NCBI GenBank assembly: GCA_020633435.1
Contig: JACKDP010000004.1
Span: 248,001-312,000 of the forward strand
Reading direction: 5' to 3'
DNA length: 64,000 bases
Origin: Myxococcales bacterium
GTDB taxonomy: Bacteria; Myxococcota_A; Bradymonadia; UBA7976; UBA1532
Of this stretch, positions 33,746 through 42,621 are shown in pieces. Position 1 is the stretch's first letter, and each line of letters starts with the position of its first letter. A program made the position numbers and the translations under genes. Below the pieces are notes generated by a model. That model saw nothing but the letters and a program-made list of their open reading frames with translations. It was not told the origin of the DNA and did not search any database.

Positions 33746-34480
33746 GTGGATCGCTTCACCTTCTTTGCCGAGTTGCCGCGCGTCGAGCCCGGCAGCGCGG
33801 TCTTCACGTCGGCCTACCTGACCCAGGTCCCCGTCAAGCCGACTGAAGTCCTGCTGGAGATCGGCGCGGCCTCCGGTGACCGGGCCACCTGGATCGCCCG
33901 CTCGCGCGGGTGCCGGGTGGTGGCGGTCGACCAGGATCCCCGCTTCCTGCCGTGGACGCGCCGGCGCGCCGAGGAGGGCGGGGCCTCGCGCCTCGTCCTG
34001 CCCGTCGCCGCCGACTACGCCCGCCTCCCCTTCCCCGACCAGACGTTCCGCGCCATCTACGCCGAGGGCGCGGCCATGGGCCTCGGGCTCAAGGCCGCCC
34101 TCGCCGCGTGGCGCCGGCTGGTCATCCCGGAGGGGCACCTCTGCCTGACCTACCCGGGCGTGGTGAACAAGGACGCCCCGGCCGAGGTGCGCGGGCCCCT
34201 GGAGCGCCGCATGGCGGAGCCCCTGGGCATGCTGCCCGACTACCACAAGATCATCCGGGCCAGCGGCTTCGAGCTGCAGCACCAGGTGCCCCTGCCGGTC
34301 GAGCTCTGGGAGGCCTACTACTCCGACGTCGTCCGCCACTCCTGGGCCCTCATCGCCTCGGGGCGCGCGACGGATCAGACGCGGATCGTGCGCGACCTGC
34401 TCGCCGAGGCCCGCTGGTTTCGCCAGGTCGGCCGCGGGCGCATCTTCCTCCAGGCCATGGTCCTGCGCCGCACGCGCTGA
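33746..34480 (+). CDS. Class I SAM-dependent methyltransferase
   Basis: 244 residues; GTG start preceded by GGGTAGGA. Rossmann motif I LLEIGAASGDRATWIA (about 33-48) binds S-adenosylmethionine, motif II is VVAVDQDPRFL, and a typical motif IV/post-I region reads YARLPFPDQTFRAIYAE. The C-terminal half probably forms the substrate pocket. It is UbiE/MerR-type (methyltransferase 11) in character; the substrate is unknown. It lies between citrate synthase and a surface lipoprotein without obvious co-function. Confidence 0.88.
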   Translation: MDRFTFFAELPRVEPGSAVFTSAYLTQVPVKPTEVLLEIGAASGDRATWIARSRGCRVVAVDQDPRFLPWTRRRAEEGGASRLVLPVAADYARLPFPDQTFRAIYAEGAAMGLGLKAALAAWRRLVIPEGHLCLTYPGVVNKDAPAEVRGPLERRMAEPLGMLPDYHKIIRASGFELQHQVPLPVELWEAYYSDVVRHSWALIASGRATDQTRIVRDLLAEARWFRQVGRGRIFLQAMVLRRTR

Positions 34481-34542
34481 CCCCTGGATCTCCTCTCGCC
34501 GTTCCGGGCAAGCTGCGGGCCTGCGGCCCCCGAGGTGCAACC

Positions 34543-37203
34543 ATGCGCAACAATTCGATTTTCTTCGTGGCCCTCGCGGCCGTCGTCGGGCTCGGCGCCT
34601 GCGATGACGGCGGCGGCACCGACCAGCAGGTCACCCTGCAGCCCGAGGCGGGCATCCGCGACGCCTTCGTCGAGACCGACGGGGGTCGCCCCGACGCCCG
34701 CCCCGACACCGGCGCCGGCGGCGAGGGGGGCATGGGCGGCGTCGGCGGCATGGGCGGCGAAGGGGGCCAGGGCGGCGCCGGCGGCGGCATCCGCATGCTG
34801 GCCACCTGCGACGACATCTGCGCGGTCTACGCCGACTGCGGCGTCGAAGCGGCCACGTTCCCGGGCGGCGCCGCCGAGTGCCGCGCCCGCTGCGCCGAGG
34901 CCCAGGCCTCCGACCGCTTCAACGACTACCTCACCTGCATGCAGATCACGCGCTGCGAGGACCTCGCCCGCTGCGCGATCCCCGAGCGGCCCCTGCCCGC
35001 CTGCGCCGACGTCTGCACCGCCCTGGCGGCCTGCGACCCCGCGCCCCGGCTGCCGGCCGGCCTCCCCGGGATCGCCGCCTGCGCCGACGCCTGCGCCGAC
35101 GGCTCCCTCGCCCGCGTCGTGTCGAGCTGCGGCGCCGACGCCGTGGATGGCCAGTGCGACGCCGCCGGCTTCGACGCCTGCGTGCTCCAGGCCCGTGGTG
35201 GGGCCTGCGCCCTCGAGTGCACCACCCGCGCCGGCTGCGATCCCGCCGTGGACGCCACCACCTGCACCCTGGAGTGCCTGGCGGCCGTGGCCCCCGAGGA
35301 TCCCATCGCCGCCCGCCGCGTCGACCAGGCCCGCGCCTGCGTCCGCAACGCCGCCGACTGCGACGAGCTGGCCGCCTGCGACGCCCGCCGCCAGCGCCCC
35401 ATCGTGGGCGAGCACACCATCGAGGAGCTCTGCGCGGCCAACGCCGTCTGCGGCTTCCTGTCGGTCGAGGGCTGCGCCGACGTGGCCGCCGAGCTGCTGC
35501 CGCGCCTGGCCGACGGCGCCATCGACTGCTTCACCGAGCACTTCACCGACCAGTGCGGCGAGGCCCCCTACGCCTGCTTCGACCCGGCCCCGGCGCCCGA
35601 GGGCGGCTGCGAGGAGCACTGCCTGGTCAGCGACCTCTGCGGCCTGCTGCCCGACGACCAGTCCGAGTTCGACTGCCTGGAGATCTGCCAGGGCGCCCTG
35701 GCCTCGGGGGATCCCACGGCCATCGATCCCTACCTGCCTTTCTTCGAGTGCGCGTTCCTCGGCACGTGCGACGACATCTCGAGCTGCCAGCTCGACGCCG
35801 ACTTCCAGGCCTCCTGCCAGGCCATGTGCACCGCCCAGATCGAGTGCGGCAGCCCCGGGGCGGCCGAGTGCTTCGACGAGTGCCTGGCCCGGCCGGCGAC
35901 GCGCCGCATGAAGGCCGAGCGCGCCTGCATCGCCGTCGCCGATGGCTGCGAGAACGTCAACCTCTGCCTGGCCCCCTCGCCGCCGGACTGCGCCGCCCTC
36001 TGCGAGCCCCTGGACGACTGCCGCCTCACCGATCGGCGCTGCCCGATCTCCTGTGATGACGCGGACTTCGCCGATCCGGCCGGCTTCCTGCCCCTGCTCT
36101 CCTGCGTGAACAGCACCGCCCGCTGCGGCGACCGCGGCGTCTGCGTCGGGGGGGACACCGGCGGCGGCGACCTCTGCCTCGCGTGGTGCCAGGCCCGCGT
36201 CGGCTGCGCCCAGAACCCGGCGCAGACGATGACCGAGTGCGTGCTCGAGTGCGGGCGCGGCGAGGTGGGCGGCCAGCGCGGCCTCGTGCTCGCCTCCGCC
36301 GCCGAGTGCCTGCTGGCCATCGGCGCCGGCGGGGCCTGCCCCGATCTGCGAGCCTGCATCGACGACGCCGACTTCCACGGCTTCTGCCCGGCGTACTGCG
36401 CCGACCTCGCCCGCTGCCGCCTGGAGGACGACGTCGTCGCCTGCGAGGCGGCCTGCCGCGGCGCCGAGGATGACGCCGGCTTCTTCGCCGAGGCGGCCTG
36501 CGCCCTGAACGCCGAGCGCCGCGGCGAGAGCTGCGAGGCCATCGCCACCTGCGTCGGCGCCGAGCTGCCCCCCATCCCCCGCGGCTGCCGGCAGGTCTGC
36601 GAGGCCGAGGCCCGCTGCGACGACGGCGTGGACGCCTTCCTCTGCGGGCTCGACTGCGACCCGGCCCGCGAGGGGCTCGACATCGAGGCGGGCTGCGCCC
36701 ACTTCGCGCCGTGCGACCAGCTCGGCCGCTGCGCCGACCCGCCCCTGGAGGTGCCGCGCGGCTGCGCCGCGGCCTGCGGCGTCATCGCCGGCTGCGGCGG
36801 CCTCGTGGGCCCCGACGGCACCTTCGAGGACTTCGACCACTGCACCGCCGAGTGCGCCGGCGCCTCCATCCTCCTGGGCGCGGGCTTCCCGGCGCGGCTC
36901 CAGGCCTGCGCCGAGGACGCGGCCTGCGACGCCGACGAGGTGATCGCCTGCTTCATGGTGCCCGAGGACGTCTGCGAGGCTGGCCAGGAGGCCGTCACCG
37001 CCTGCGGCCTCGACCAGTCCCCCATCCCCGGCTTCCCGCCGCTGGTGGCCGACTACCTGGGGGACTGCCAGCGGCTCCAGATGCAGGATCCCGCCGCGGC
37101 CCTCGCCCAGGTGCAGTGCCTGGAGGCCGCCGCCCAGCGCGCCGCGGGCGGCGATCCCCTCGCCTGCTTCGACGCCTTCGCCTGCGGCGTCGGGGGCTTC
37201 TGA
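34543..37203 (+). CDS. Large lipoprotein made of Cys-x3-Cys-x5-Cys repeats, unrecognised family
   Basis: 886 residues. Signal peptide and lipobox VVGLGAC-DDG (Cys20), an Asp-rich and then GGVGGMGGEGG linker to about 85. The rest is about ten or eleven repeats of roughly 70-85 residues that each open with C-x3-C-x5-C (for example CDDICAVYADC, CADVCTALAAC, CEEHCLVSDLC, CAALCEPLDDC, CPAYCADLARC), continue with a C-x3-C pair, and close with C-x5-C-[ED]-x-L. The Cys content implies many disulfides, in keeping with export. I do not recognise the repeat as an annotated domain. The small lipoprotein at 54827 carries a single copy. Its stop overlaps the following ATG (TGATG). Confidence 0.85.
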   Translation: MRNNSIFFVALAAVVGLGACDDGGGTDQQVTLQPEAGIRDAFVETDGGRPDARPDTGAGGEGGMGGVGGMGGEGGQGGAGGGIRMLATCDDICAVYADCGVEAATFPGGAAECRARCAEAQASDRFNDYLTCMQITRCEDLARCAIPERPLPACADVCTALAACDPAPRLPAGLPGIAACADACADGSLARVVSSCGADAVDGQCDAAGFDACVLQARGGACALECTTRAGCDPAVDATTCTLECLAAVAPEDPIAARRVDQARACVRNAADCDELAACDARRQRPIVGEHTIEELCAANAVCGFLSVEGCADVAAELLPRLADGAIDCFTEHFTDQCGEAPYACFDPAPAPEGGCEEHCLVSDLCGLLPDDQSEFDCLEICQGALASGDPTAIDPYLPFFECAFLGTCDDISSCQLDADFQASCQAMCTAQIECGSPGAAECFDECLARPATRRMKAERACIAVADGCENVNLCLAPSPPDCAALCEPLDDCRLTDRRCPISCDDADFADPAGFLPLLSCVNSTARCGDRGVCVGGDTGGGDLCLAWCQARVGCAQNPAQTMTECVLECGRGEVGGQRGLVLASAAECLLAIGAGGACPDLRACIDDADFHGFCPAYCADLARCRLEDDVVACEAACRGAEDDAGFFAEAACALNAERRGESCEAIATCVGAELPPIPRGCRQVCEAEARCDDGVDAFLCGLDCDPAREGLDIEAGCAHFAPCDQLGRCADPPLEVPRGCAAACGVIAGCGGLVGPDGTFEDFDHCTAECAGASILLGAGFPARLQACAEDAACDADEVIACFMVPEDVCEAGQEAVTACGLDQSPIPGFPPLVADYLGDCQRLQMQDPAAALAQVQCLEAAAQRAAGGDPLACFDAFACGVGGF

Positions 37204-37994
37204 TGCCCGGCCTGCTCGCCCCGGTCGTCCTGGCGCTGCCGGGCATCTTCGGCGTGGAGCTGGGGCAGGACGCCGCCCAGGTGCAGGCGGCCTTCGCCCC
37301 GGTGGTGGAGGGCAAGGGCGCCTTCAGCGAGATCTCCGATCCCGCGGGCGTGCGCCTCGACTATCGCTGCGCCGCCGAGACCCGCTGCTTCGGGCTGCCC
37401 GCGGACGCCACCTTCCGGTTCGTCGACGGGAAGCTGGTGATGGCCGAGCTGCTCTTCTCGGCGGCCGCGGCCCCGCCGGGCAAGACGGCGGCCCAGGTGC
37501 TCGAGGCGGCCTTCCAGGGTCGGCCGGTGGCGGCGAAGGCCGAGGCCGTCGGCCGGGTCACCCGCTACGTCGTCGACGCGGCCGCCACCCTGGCCTGGAC
37601 GCAGGACGGGTCCGACGCCCGGGTCGTCCTGGCCCTCGACGCCGCCGCCCCCGTGCCCCGGGCCGAGGCCGCCTCGGCGGGCGCCCCGGCCGGCGCCCTC
37701 GACACCATCCCCGGCGCCCGCGCCTGGCAGCGCGGCCACGCGGCCGTGGCCGAGCGCCGCTTCGATGACGCGGTGAAGGCCTTCGACGCCGTCGTCGGCG
37801 CGAAGGACGCGCCGGTGCTGCTGGGCGAGCCCGCCCGGCTGCTCCTGGCCATGAGCCTGGCCGCCCGCGCCAGCGCCGCGGGGCCCTCCCCGGCCGCGCT
37901 GGCCGACGTCGCCCGGGCGCGCGCCCTGGCCCCCGATCTCGCTGATGATCTGGATGATCTCCGCCGGCGGCTCACGCCGGCGGCGGATCAATGA
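37203..37994 (+). CDS. Exported TPR-like/helical protein coupled to the Cys-repeat lipoprotein
   Basis: 263 residues starting inside the preceding stop (TGATG). The N-terminus (MPGLLAPVVLALPGIFGVELG) is hydrophobic enough for export. Then GVELGQDAAQVQAAFAP, a motif resembling the small outer-membrane-protein BamE/SmpA domain opening, followed by a beta segment with one Cys pair (RCAAETRC). The C-terminal third (AWQRGHAAVAERRFDDAVKAFDAV) looks like one or two TPR-like helical hairpins. It may chaperone or dock the Cys-repeat protein, but nothing proves it. The 3' end overlaps the convergent pentapeptide gene by 23 bp. Confidence 0.78.
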   Translation: MPGLLAPVVLALPGIFGVELGQDAAQVQAAFAPVVEGKGAFSEISDPAGVRLDYRCAAETRCFGLPADATFRFVDGKLVMAELLFSAAAAPPGKTAAQVLEAAFQGRPVAAKAEAVGRVTRYVVDAAATLAWTQDGSDARVVLALDAAAPVPRAEAASAGAPAGALDTIPGARAWQRGHAAVAERRFDDAVKAFDAVVGAKDAPVLLGEPARLLLAMSLAARASAAGPSPAALADVARARALAPDLADDLDDLRRRLTPAADQ

Positions 37995-38712
37995 CCTCGG
38001 AGAAGTCCACGGCCCCCAGCCGCGCCTCCGCCAGGATGAGCCCGCTCACCACCGACCGCCGGAACGTGGCCCCCCGCAGGTCGGCCCGCCGCAGATCCGT
38101 CTCCATGAGCACGGCGCCGTCGAAGATGACCTGACGCAGATCGCAGGCCCGCATCCGGGCCCGGGAGAGGTCGGCCTCGCGGCACGTCGCCAGCTTGAGG
38201 TCGCAGCGCTCCAGCGAGACGCCCTCCAGGCAGCCGCGGGTGAAGATGGCCCCCCGCAGATCCGCCGCCTTCGCCTCCAGGAACCGCAGGTTCGCGCCCG
38301 TGAGGTCGATGCCCCAGAGCAGCGCCCGCTCCACCACCGCGGCCTCGGCCACCATGGCGGGCGCGATGCAGCCGCGCATGTCGGTGCCCCGCAGCTCGGC
38401 CATGGAGAGCTCGGCCGCGGCCAGCGTGGCCCCGCAGAGGCGGGTGTCCTCCAGGATGGCCCCGACGAGCCGGGCGGCGGTCAGATCGGCCAGCCGCAGG
38501 TCGGTGGCCACGAAGCGCGCGCGCACGAGATCGCACCCGCGCAGGCGAGCGCCCCGCATGGAGACGCCTGACAGGTCGATGCCCGTGAGCACCGTCCCGC
38601 TCAGGTCGGCCCCGTCCAGGTGACCCTCCCACGCGAGGGCCGCTCGCACGTCGGCGGCGGTCCGTAATCGCCGCTCGACGACCCCGCCCCACCCTGGCTC
38701 TGCAGTCCGCAT
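37972..38712 (-). CDS. Pentapeptide repeat protein
   Basis: 246 residues from the ATG preceded by GGAGGT. From about residue 30 it consists almost entirely of A(D/N)LXX pentapeptides (DLSGTVLTGIDLSGVSMRG, ANLRFLEAKAADLRGAIF, ADLSRARMRACDLRQ), which fold into a right-handed quadrilateral beta-helix. Some such proteins mimic DNA and protect DNA gyrase from quinolones, but most have unknown roles. No signal peptide or membrane segment. The long upstream in-frame extension was rejected because it lacks a Shine-Dalgarno. Confidence 0.9.
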   Translation of the reverse strand: MRTAEPGWGGVVERRLRTAADVRAALAWEGHLDGADLSGTVLTGIDLSGVSMRGARLRGCDLVRARFVATDLRLADLTAARLVGAILEDTRLCGATLAAAELSMAELRGTDMRGCIAPAMVAEAAVVERALLWGIDLTGANLRFLEAKAADLRGAIFTRGCLEGVSLERCDLKLATCREADLSRARMRACDLRQVIFDGAVLMETDLRRADLRGATFRRSVVSGLILAEARLGAVDFSEVIDPPPA

Positions 38713-38735
38713 GACGTACCTCCAACCCCGAACCG

Positions 38736-38744
38736 AACATAGCA
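38736..38744 (-). promoter_or_regulatory. Extended -10 element of the pentapeptide-repeat gene
   Basis: TGCTATGTT on the minus strand, 24 bp before the ATG; no convincing -35 is seen at the usual distance. Compare the same TGCTA element before citrate synthase, the deacylase and the 62368-63675 lipoprotein. Confidence 0.45.
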
Positions 38745-38827
38745 AACAGCGATGGGAAGATCCACCCGGACCGCAGTTTTCTTCCAGGTGTGGAAGAGTC
38801 CTACCTGCTCGTGCCGTGATTTTGGCC

Positions 38828-38855
38828 TTTGCAGGCCGACGCTCTGCGCTACTAT
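38828..38855 (+). promoter_or_regulatory. Weak sigma-70-like promoter of the 176-residue protein
   Basis: TTTGCA (38828-38833) and TACTAT (38850-38855) are 16 bp apart, each matching four of six consensus bases. The start codon is 30 bp downstream. Confidence 0.3.
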
Positions 38856-38885
38856 GGCCGCTTGAAGCCGGGCTGGAGGCGCATG

Positions 38886-39416
38886 ATGCTCTATCACGTT
38901 CGTCCGCTTGCACTCGATGACCTGCTCGCCGTGCGCTCGGGCGCCATCGTCGCGCTGACCCCGGACTCGCCCGATGTCATCGAGGCGGAGCTGGCTTCCT
39001 CGGATGTTCCCCTGGTGCCTGCCCCCACGTTGATGATGGATGGCAGCCCCCTGCGCTCCCTGGTGGCCGCCGATCCGGCCGCCACGGCCCAGCAGCTCGT
39101 CGGGGGCACCGTCTGGTTCGACGGGGCGGATGGCCGCTGGACGCTCATCGGGGTCTCCCCCCGCAGCGGGTGGCAGGTCCTGGATGCCATGGACTGCCTC
39201 GACACGGCCGACCTCGTGGGTCGCCAGCCCTCCGCCACGGGCTGGGTGGAGGTCATGGTCGCCCCCATCGCGGGCTTCTGGGTCATCCTGCAGGCCGACG
39301 CCAGCGGTGAGGAGGAGCTCGTCCTGCTCGACACCGGCGACGGCATCCTGTGGGGCCAGCAGTGGATGGCCTGGCGGGCGGCCCTGCGCTACCTCAAGAC
39401 GCCGCCGGCGCCCTGA
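38886..39416 (+). CDS. Hypothetical cytosolic protein
   Basis: 176 residues, no signal peptide or recognised motif. Predicted mixed alpha/beta character; begins MLYHVRPLALDDLLAVRSG and ends in a Trp-rich segment (ILWGQQWMAWRAALRYLK). Two ATGs in tandem exist (38883 and 38886); the second is six bases from the GGAGG, the usual spacing. A TTG codon further upstream gives a longer frame but lacks support. Its 3' end overlaps the convergent acyl-CoA synthetase by 23 bp. Divergent from the pentapeptide gene. Confidence 0.75.
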   Translation: MLYHVRPLALDDLLAVRSGAIVALTPDSPDVIEAELASSDVPLVPAPTLMMDGSPLRSLVAADPAATAQQLVGGTVWFDGADGRWTLIGVSPRSGWQVLDAMDCLDTADLVGRQPSATGWVEVMVAPIAGFWVILQADASGEEELVLLDTGDGILWGQQWMAWRAALRYLKTPPAP

Positions 39417-40983
39417 GCAGCGCCTTCTGCACCTTGCCCGTGGGGTTGCGGGGCAAGGCGTCCACGAACACCCAGCGGCGCGGCACCTTGGGGCCGGCCA
39501 GCAGGCCCCGGGCGAACGCCTCCAGCGTCGCGGCCTCGACGGGCGCGCGCACGACCACGAAGGCCACCAGGCGCTCGCCCCAGTCCGGATCCGGCGCCCC
39601 GATCACCGCCACCTCCACCACGTCCGGGTGCTGGCCGATGGCGTCCTCGATCTCGGCCGGGTACAGGTTCACGCCGCCCGACACCACCATGTCCCGCGCG
39701 CGCCCGGCCAGGTACAGGTAGCCGTCCGCGTCGAGGCGGCCCAGGTCCTCGACCCCCACCCGCGCCGTCGCCGCCGGCCGGCCCAGGTAGCCCCCGAAGC
39801 CCTGGCTCGTCTCGACCACCACCTGGCCCACGGCCCCGGTGGGCAGGATGGCGCCGGCGTCGTCCACCACCTGCAGGCCGAGCCCGGCGAGGGGCCGCCC
39901 CACCGTCCCCGGCCGCGCCTGCATCTCGAAGCCATCGCAGACGGTCACCCAGCCCAGCTCCGTCGCGCCGTAGAAGTCGAAGATCCGGCCCGGCCCGAGC
40001 CGCTCGATGGCCGCCGCCCGCAGGGCCTCCGGGAAGGGCGCCGCCCCCGCGATGACGGCCCGCAGCGCCGGCAGCGCGGGCAGCGGGGTGGCCAGCAGGC
40101 GCTGCAGCAGCGTCGGCACCAGGAAGACGCTCTGGATGTCGGCCTCCGCGAGCCGGCGAGCCAGCCGCGCCGCGTCGGGGTCGGCCTCGAGCCAGACGGT
40201 GCCGCCGAGGCCCGCCACCAGCACCAGGAACGCCTGGCCCGCGCTGTGGTACAGCCGGCCTACCAGCAGGTGGCGCTCGCCATGGCGCAGGGGCAGCCGG
40301 TCCAGGATGCGCACCAGTTCGCCGGCGCCCAGCCGGCCGAAGGAGCGCACCGCGCCCTTGGGGGTGCCCGTGGTGCCCGACGTGAACACCACGCTGGCCC
40401 CCGCCCGGGCCGCCCGCGGCCACAGGCCCCGGCGCCGGGGTCGCCCGCTGGGCAGGGCCTCCGGGGCGAGCACCGGCACCGCCACCCCCGCCACCGCGGC
40501 CTGGGCCCGGGCCGAGGCGACGATCAGCGCCGGCCGCGCCGTCGCGATCATCTGGGCCACCTCGGCCGCGGTGCTGTCGTAGCTGCCGTGCACCGCGCGC
40601 GCGCCGAGCCGCATCAGCGCGAACCAGAGCAGCGGGTACTCGACGCGATTCTCCAGCAAGATCAGGACGTTGTCCCCTGCGCGCAGGCCGCGTTCCCGGG
40701 CCAGGCCGGCGGCCAGCGCCTCGACGCGCGCGGCCGCCTCGGCCCAGGTGACCGCCTGCCGCTCGTCCACCCAGGCCAGGCGGTCGGGGGTGAGCGCGGC
40801 GTTGAACGCCGGCAGGCTCTCGACAGGCGCGCGGGCCAGGCCGGGCAGCCGCGCCCAGCCCGCCGGCCGCGCCGCCCGCCACAGCTCGTTGCGCCAGGCC
40901 ACGCGGGCGAGGCGGGCCAGCCGCGCCGGCGGCGGGTCGCGGCGCAGGGCCGCCCAGGTCTGCGACCAGCTCGGGGTGTCCAT
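39394..40983 (-). CDS. AMP-dependent acyl-CoA synthetase / ligase
   Basis: 529 residues. Member of the ANL adenylate-forming superfamily, which activates fatty or aryl acids with ATP and CoA. Signature P-loop VVFTSGTTGTPKGAV (about 208-222), the A5 region FDFYGATELGWVTV, the hinge ADGYLYLAGRARDMVVSGG, and the C-terminal lysine region NPTGKVQKALLR (A10). No membrane segment. An upstream in-frame GTG adds five residues; the ATG was preferred. It is divergent from an enoyl-CoA reductase-like SDR gene, so the pair could belong to fatty-acid degradation or modification; acyl specificity is unknown. Confidence 0.92.
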   Translation of the reverse strand: MDTPSWSQTWAALRRDPPPARLARLARVAWRNELWRAARPAGWARLPGLARAPVESLPAFNAALTPDRLAWVDERQAVTWAEAAARVEALAAGLARERGLRAGDNVLILLENRVEYPLLWFALMRLGARAVHGSYDSTAAEVAQMIATARPALIVASARAQAAVAGVAVPVLAPEALPSGRPRRRGLWPRAARAGASVVFTSGTTGTPKGAVRSFGRLGAGELVRILDRLPLRHGERHLLVGRLYHSAGQAFLVLVAGLGGTVWLEADPDAARLARRLAEADIQSVFLVPTLLQRLLATPLPALPALRAVIAGAAPFPEALRAAAIERLGPGRIFDFYGATELGWVTVCDGFEMQARPGTVGRPLAGLGLQVVDDAGAILPTGAVGQVVVETSQGFGGYLGRPAATARVGVEDLGRLDADGYLYLAGRARDMVVSGGVNLYPAEIEDAIGQHPDVVEVAVIGAPDPDWGERLVAFVVVRAPVEAATLEAFARGLLAGPKVPRRWVFVDALPRNPTGKVQKALLRAPAAS

Positions 40984-41078
40984 GGCCGCAGCGTACACCG
41001 GCCTCGCCGCGCCTTCACCGGTGGGTTGACGCCGGGGGCCCAGGCGAGCTTGATTCCCCGTGTCGTCGAGGAGGACCC

Positions 41079-41876
41079 ATGAAGCCGAGCGCCATCTTCC
41101 GGCCCGACCTGCTGCAGGGGCAGGTGATCATCGTGACCGGGGGCGGCAGCGGCATCGGCCGCGCCATCGCCGCCGAGTGCGGCGCCCTGGGCGCCACCAT
41201 CGCCATCGGCGCCCGCGGCCAGGAGCGGCTGGACGAGGCCGCCGAGGCCCTGCGCGCCGGCGGCGCCGAGGTCCACGCCGCGCCGCTGGACATCCGCGAC
41301 GAGGCCGCCTGCGCCGCGTTCGTCGATGACGTGGTGGCCCGCTATGGCCGGGTGGACGTGCTGGTGAACAACGCCGGCGGCCAGTTCCCCTCGCCCGCCA
41401 TCCAGATCCGGCCCAAGGGCTGGCGCGCCGTCGTCGACACGAACCTCAACGGCACCTGGTGGATGAGCCAGGCGGCCGGGCAGCACATGCTCAAGGCGAA
41501 GCGCGGCCGCATCATCAACATCGTCGCCAACATGTGGCGCGGCTTCCCCGGCATGGCCCACACCGGCGCCGCGCGCGCCGCCGTCGTGAACCTGACGCGG
41601 ACGCTGGCCCTGGAGTGGGCCCGCAGCGGCGTCCTCGTCAACGCCGTGGCCCCGGGCGTCATCCGCTCGTCCGGCCTGGAGACCTACCCCGAGGCCATCC
41701 GCAGCCAGATCGAGACGGAGGTGCCGAAGCACATCCCGCTGCGGCGCCTGGGCGACGTGGACGACGTGGCGTGGGCGGTGGCCTACCTGGCCAGCCCCGC
41801 GGGCGACTACATCACGGGCGAGACCCTCTGCGTGGACGGCGGCCAGGCCCACTGGGGCGTCGTCTTCCCCATCTGA
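41079..41876 (+). CDS. Short-chain dehydrogenase, peroxisomal trans-2-enoyl-CoA / 2,4-dienoyl-CoA reductase-like
   Basis: 265 residues with a strong GAGGAGG Shine-Dalgarno. The SDR NAD(P)-binding motif is TGGGSGIGRA (20-29) and NNAGG follows. In place of the classical YxxxK the site reads AHTGAARAAVVNLTRTLALEW, closely matching animal PECR and the DECR branch, where the catalytic arrangement lacks the standard Tyr. It would reduce a double bond of an acyl-CoA with NADPH. It ends with a C-terminal GG-x-W segment. Next to an acyl-CoA synthetase (divergent) and elbB (28 bp downstream). Confidence 0.88.
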   Translation: MKPSAIFRPDLLQGQVIIVTGGGSGIGRAIAAECGALGATIAIGARGQERLDEAAEALRAGGAEVHAAPLDIRDEAACAAFVDDVVARYGRVDVLVNNAGGQFPSPAIQIRPKGWRAVVDTNLNGTWWMSQAAGQHMLKAKRGRIINIVANMWRGFPGMAHTGAARAAVVNLTRTLALEWARSGVLVNAVAPGVIRSSGLETYPEAIRSQIETEVPKHIPLRRLGDVDDVAWAVAYLASPAGDYITGETLCVDGGQAHWGVVFPI

Positions 41877-41904
41877 TCCGCCGGCGTCCCGGCAGGAGGC
41901 GAGC

Positions 41905-42573
41905 ATGGCCACCATCGGCGTGGTGTTGAGCGGCTGCGGCGTCTACGACGGCGCCGAGATCCACGAGGCGGTCCTGACGATGCTGGCCATCGACGAGGCC
42001 GGCCACGACGCGCTGCTGATGGCGCCCCGCGGGCCCCAGCGGCACGTCATCGATCACGCGACGGGCCAGCCCGCCGACGAGGCGCGCGACGTCTTCGCGG
42101 AGTCGGCCCGCATCGCGCGCGGCAAGCTGCGCGACCTGGCGACGGTGCAGGCCGCCGAGCTGGACGCCCTGGTCTTCCCGGGGGGCTTCGGCGTGGCCAA
42201 GAACCTGTGCGACTTCGCCGTCGCCGGCGCGGACGCCCGCCCCCTGCCCGCCGTGGCCGCCCTCGTCGGCGCGGTGCAGGCGGCGGGCAAGCCCATCGGC
42301 TTCGCCTGCATCAGCCCGGCCCTCGCCGCGGCCATCTTCCGGGAGGCCGGCGTGCCCGGCGTGCTGCTGACGGTGGGCGACGCCGACGACGAGGCCGCGG
42401 TGACCATGCGCGCCATGGGCGCGGAGGTGGTGGCCTGCCCGGTGCGCGAGGTGCGCGTCGACCGGGCCCGCAAGGTGGTCTCCACGCCGGCCTACATGAC
42501 CGCGGCGCGCATCACCGAGGTGCGCGACGGCGTGAAGGCCATGGTGGATGAAGTCCTCGCGCTGATGCCCTGA
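41905..42573 (+). CDS. elbB: ElbB, DJ-1/PfpI-superfamily glyoxalase-like protein
   Basis: 222 residues, the family size. Begins GVVLSGCGVYDGAEIHEAV, contains the DALVFPGGFGVAKNLCDFA turn and the nucleophile loop GKPIGFACISPA, all typical of ElbB (isoprenoid biosynthesis-associated, glyoxalase III-type). AGGAGG precedes the ATG. Function is thought to be detoxification of reactive carbonyls or protein deglycation, with no strong evidence for isoprenoid synthesis. 28 bp after the reductase-like gene on the same strand. Confidence 0.94.
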   Translation: MATIGVVLSGCGVYDGAEIHEAVLTMLAIDEAGHDALLMAPRGPQRHVIDHATGQPADEARDVFAESARIARGKLRDLATVQAAELDALVFPGGFGVAKNLCDFAVAGADARPLPAVAALVGAVQAAGKPIGFACISPALAAAIFREAGVPGVLLTVGDADDEAAVTMRAMGAEVVACPVREVRVDRARKVVSTPAYMTAARITEVRDGVKAMVDEVLALMP

Positions 42574-42621
42574 GCGAGACGCCGGGGCCTCCCGCGGTGT
42601 CCTGTTGGGCAGGGAGGAAGC

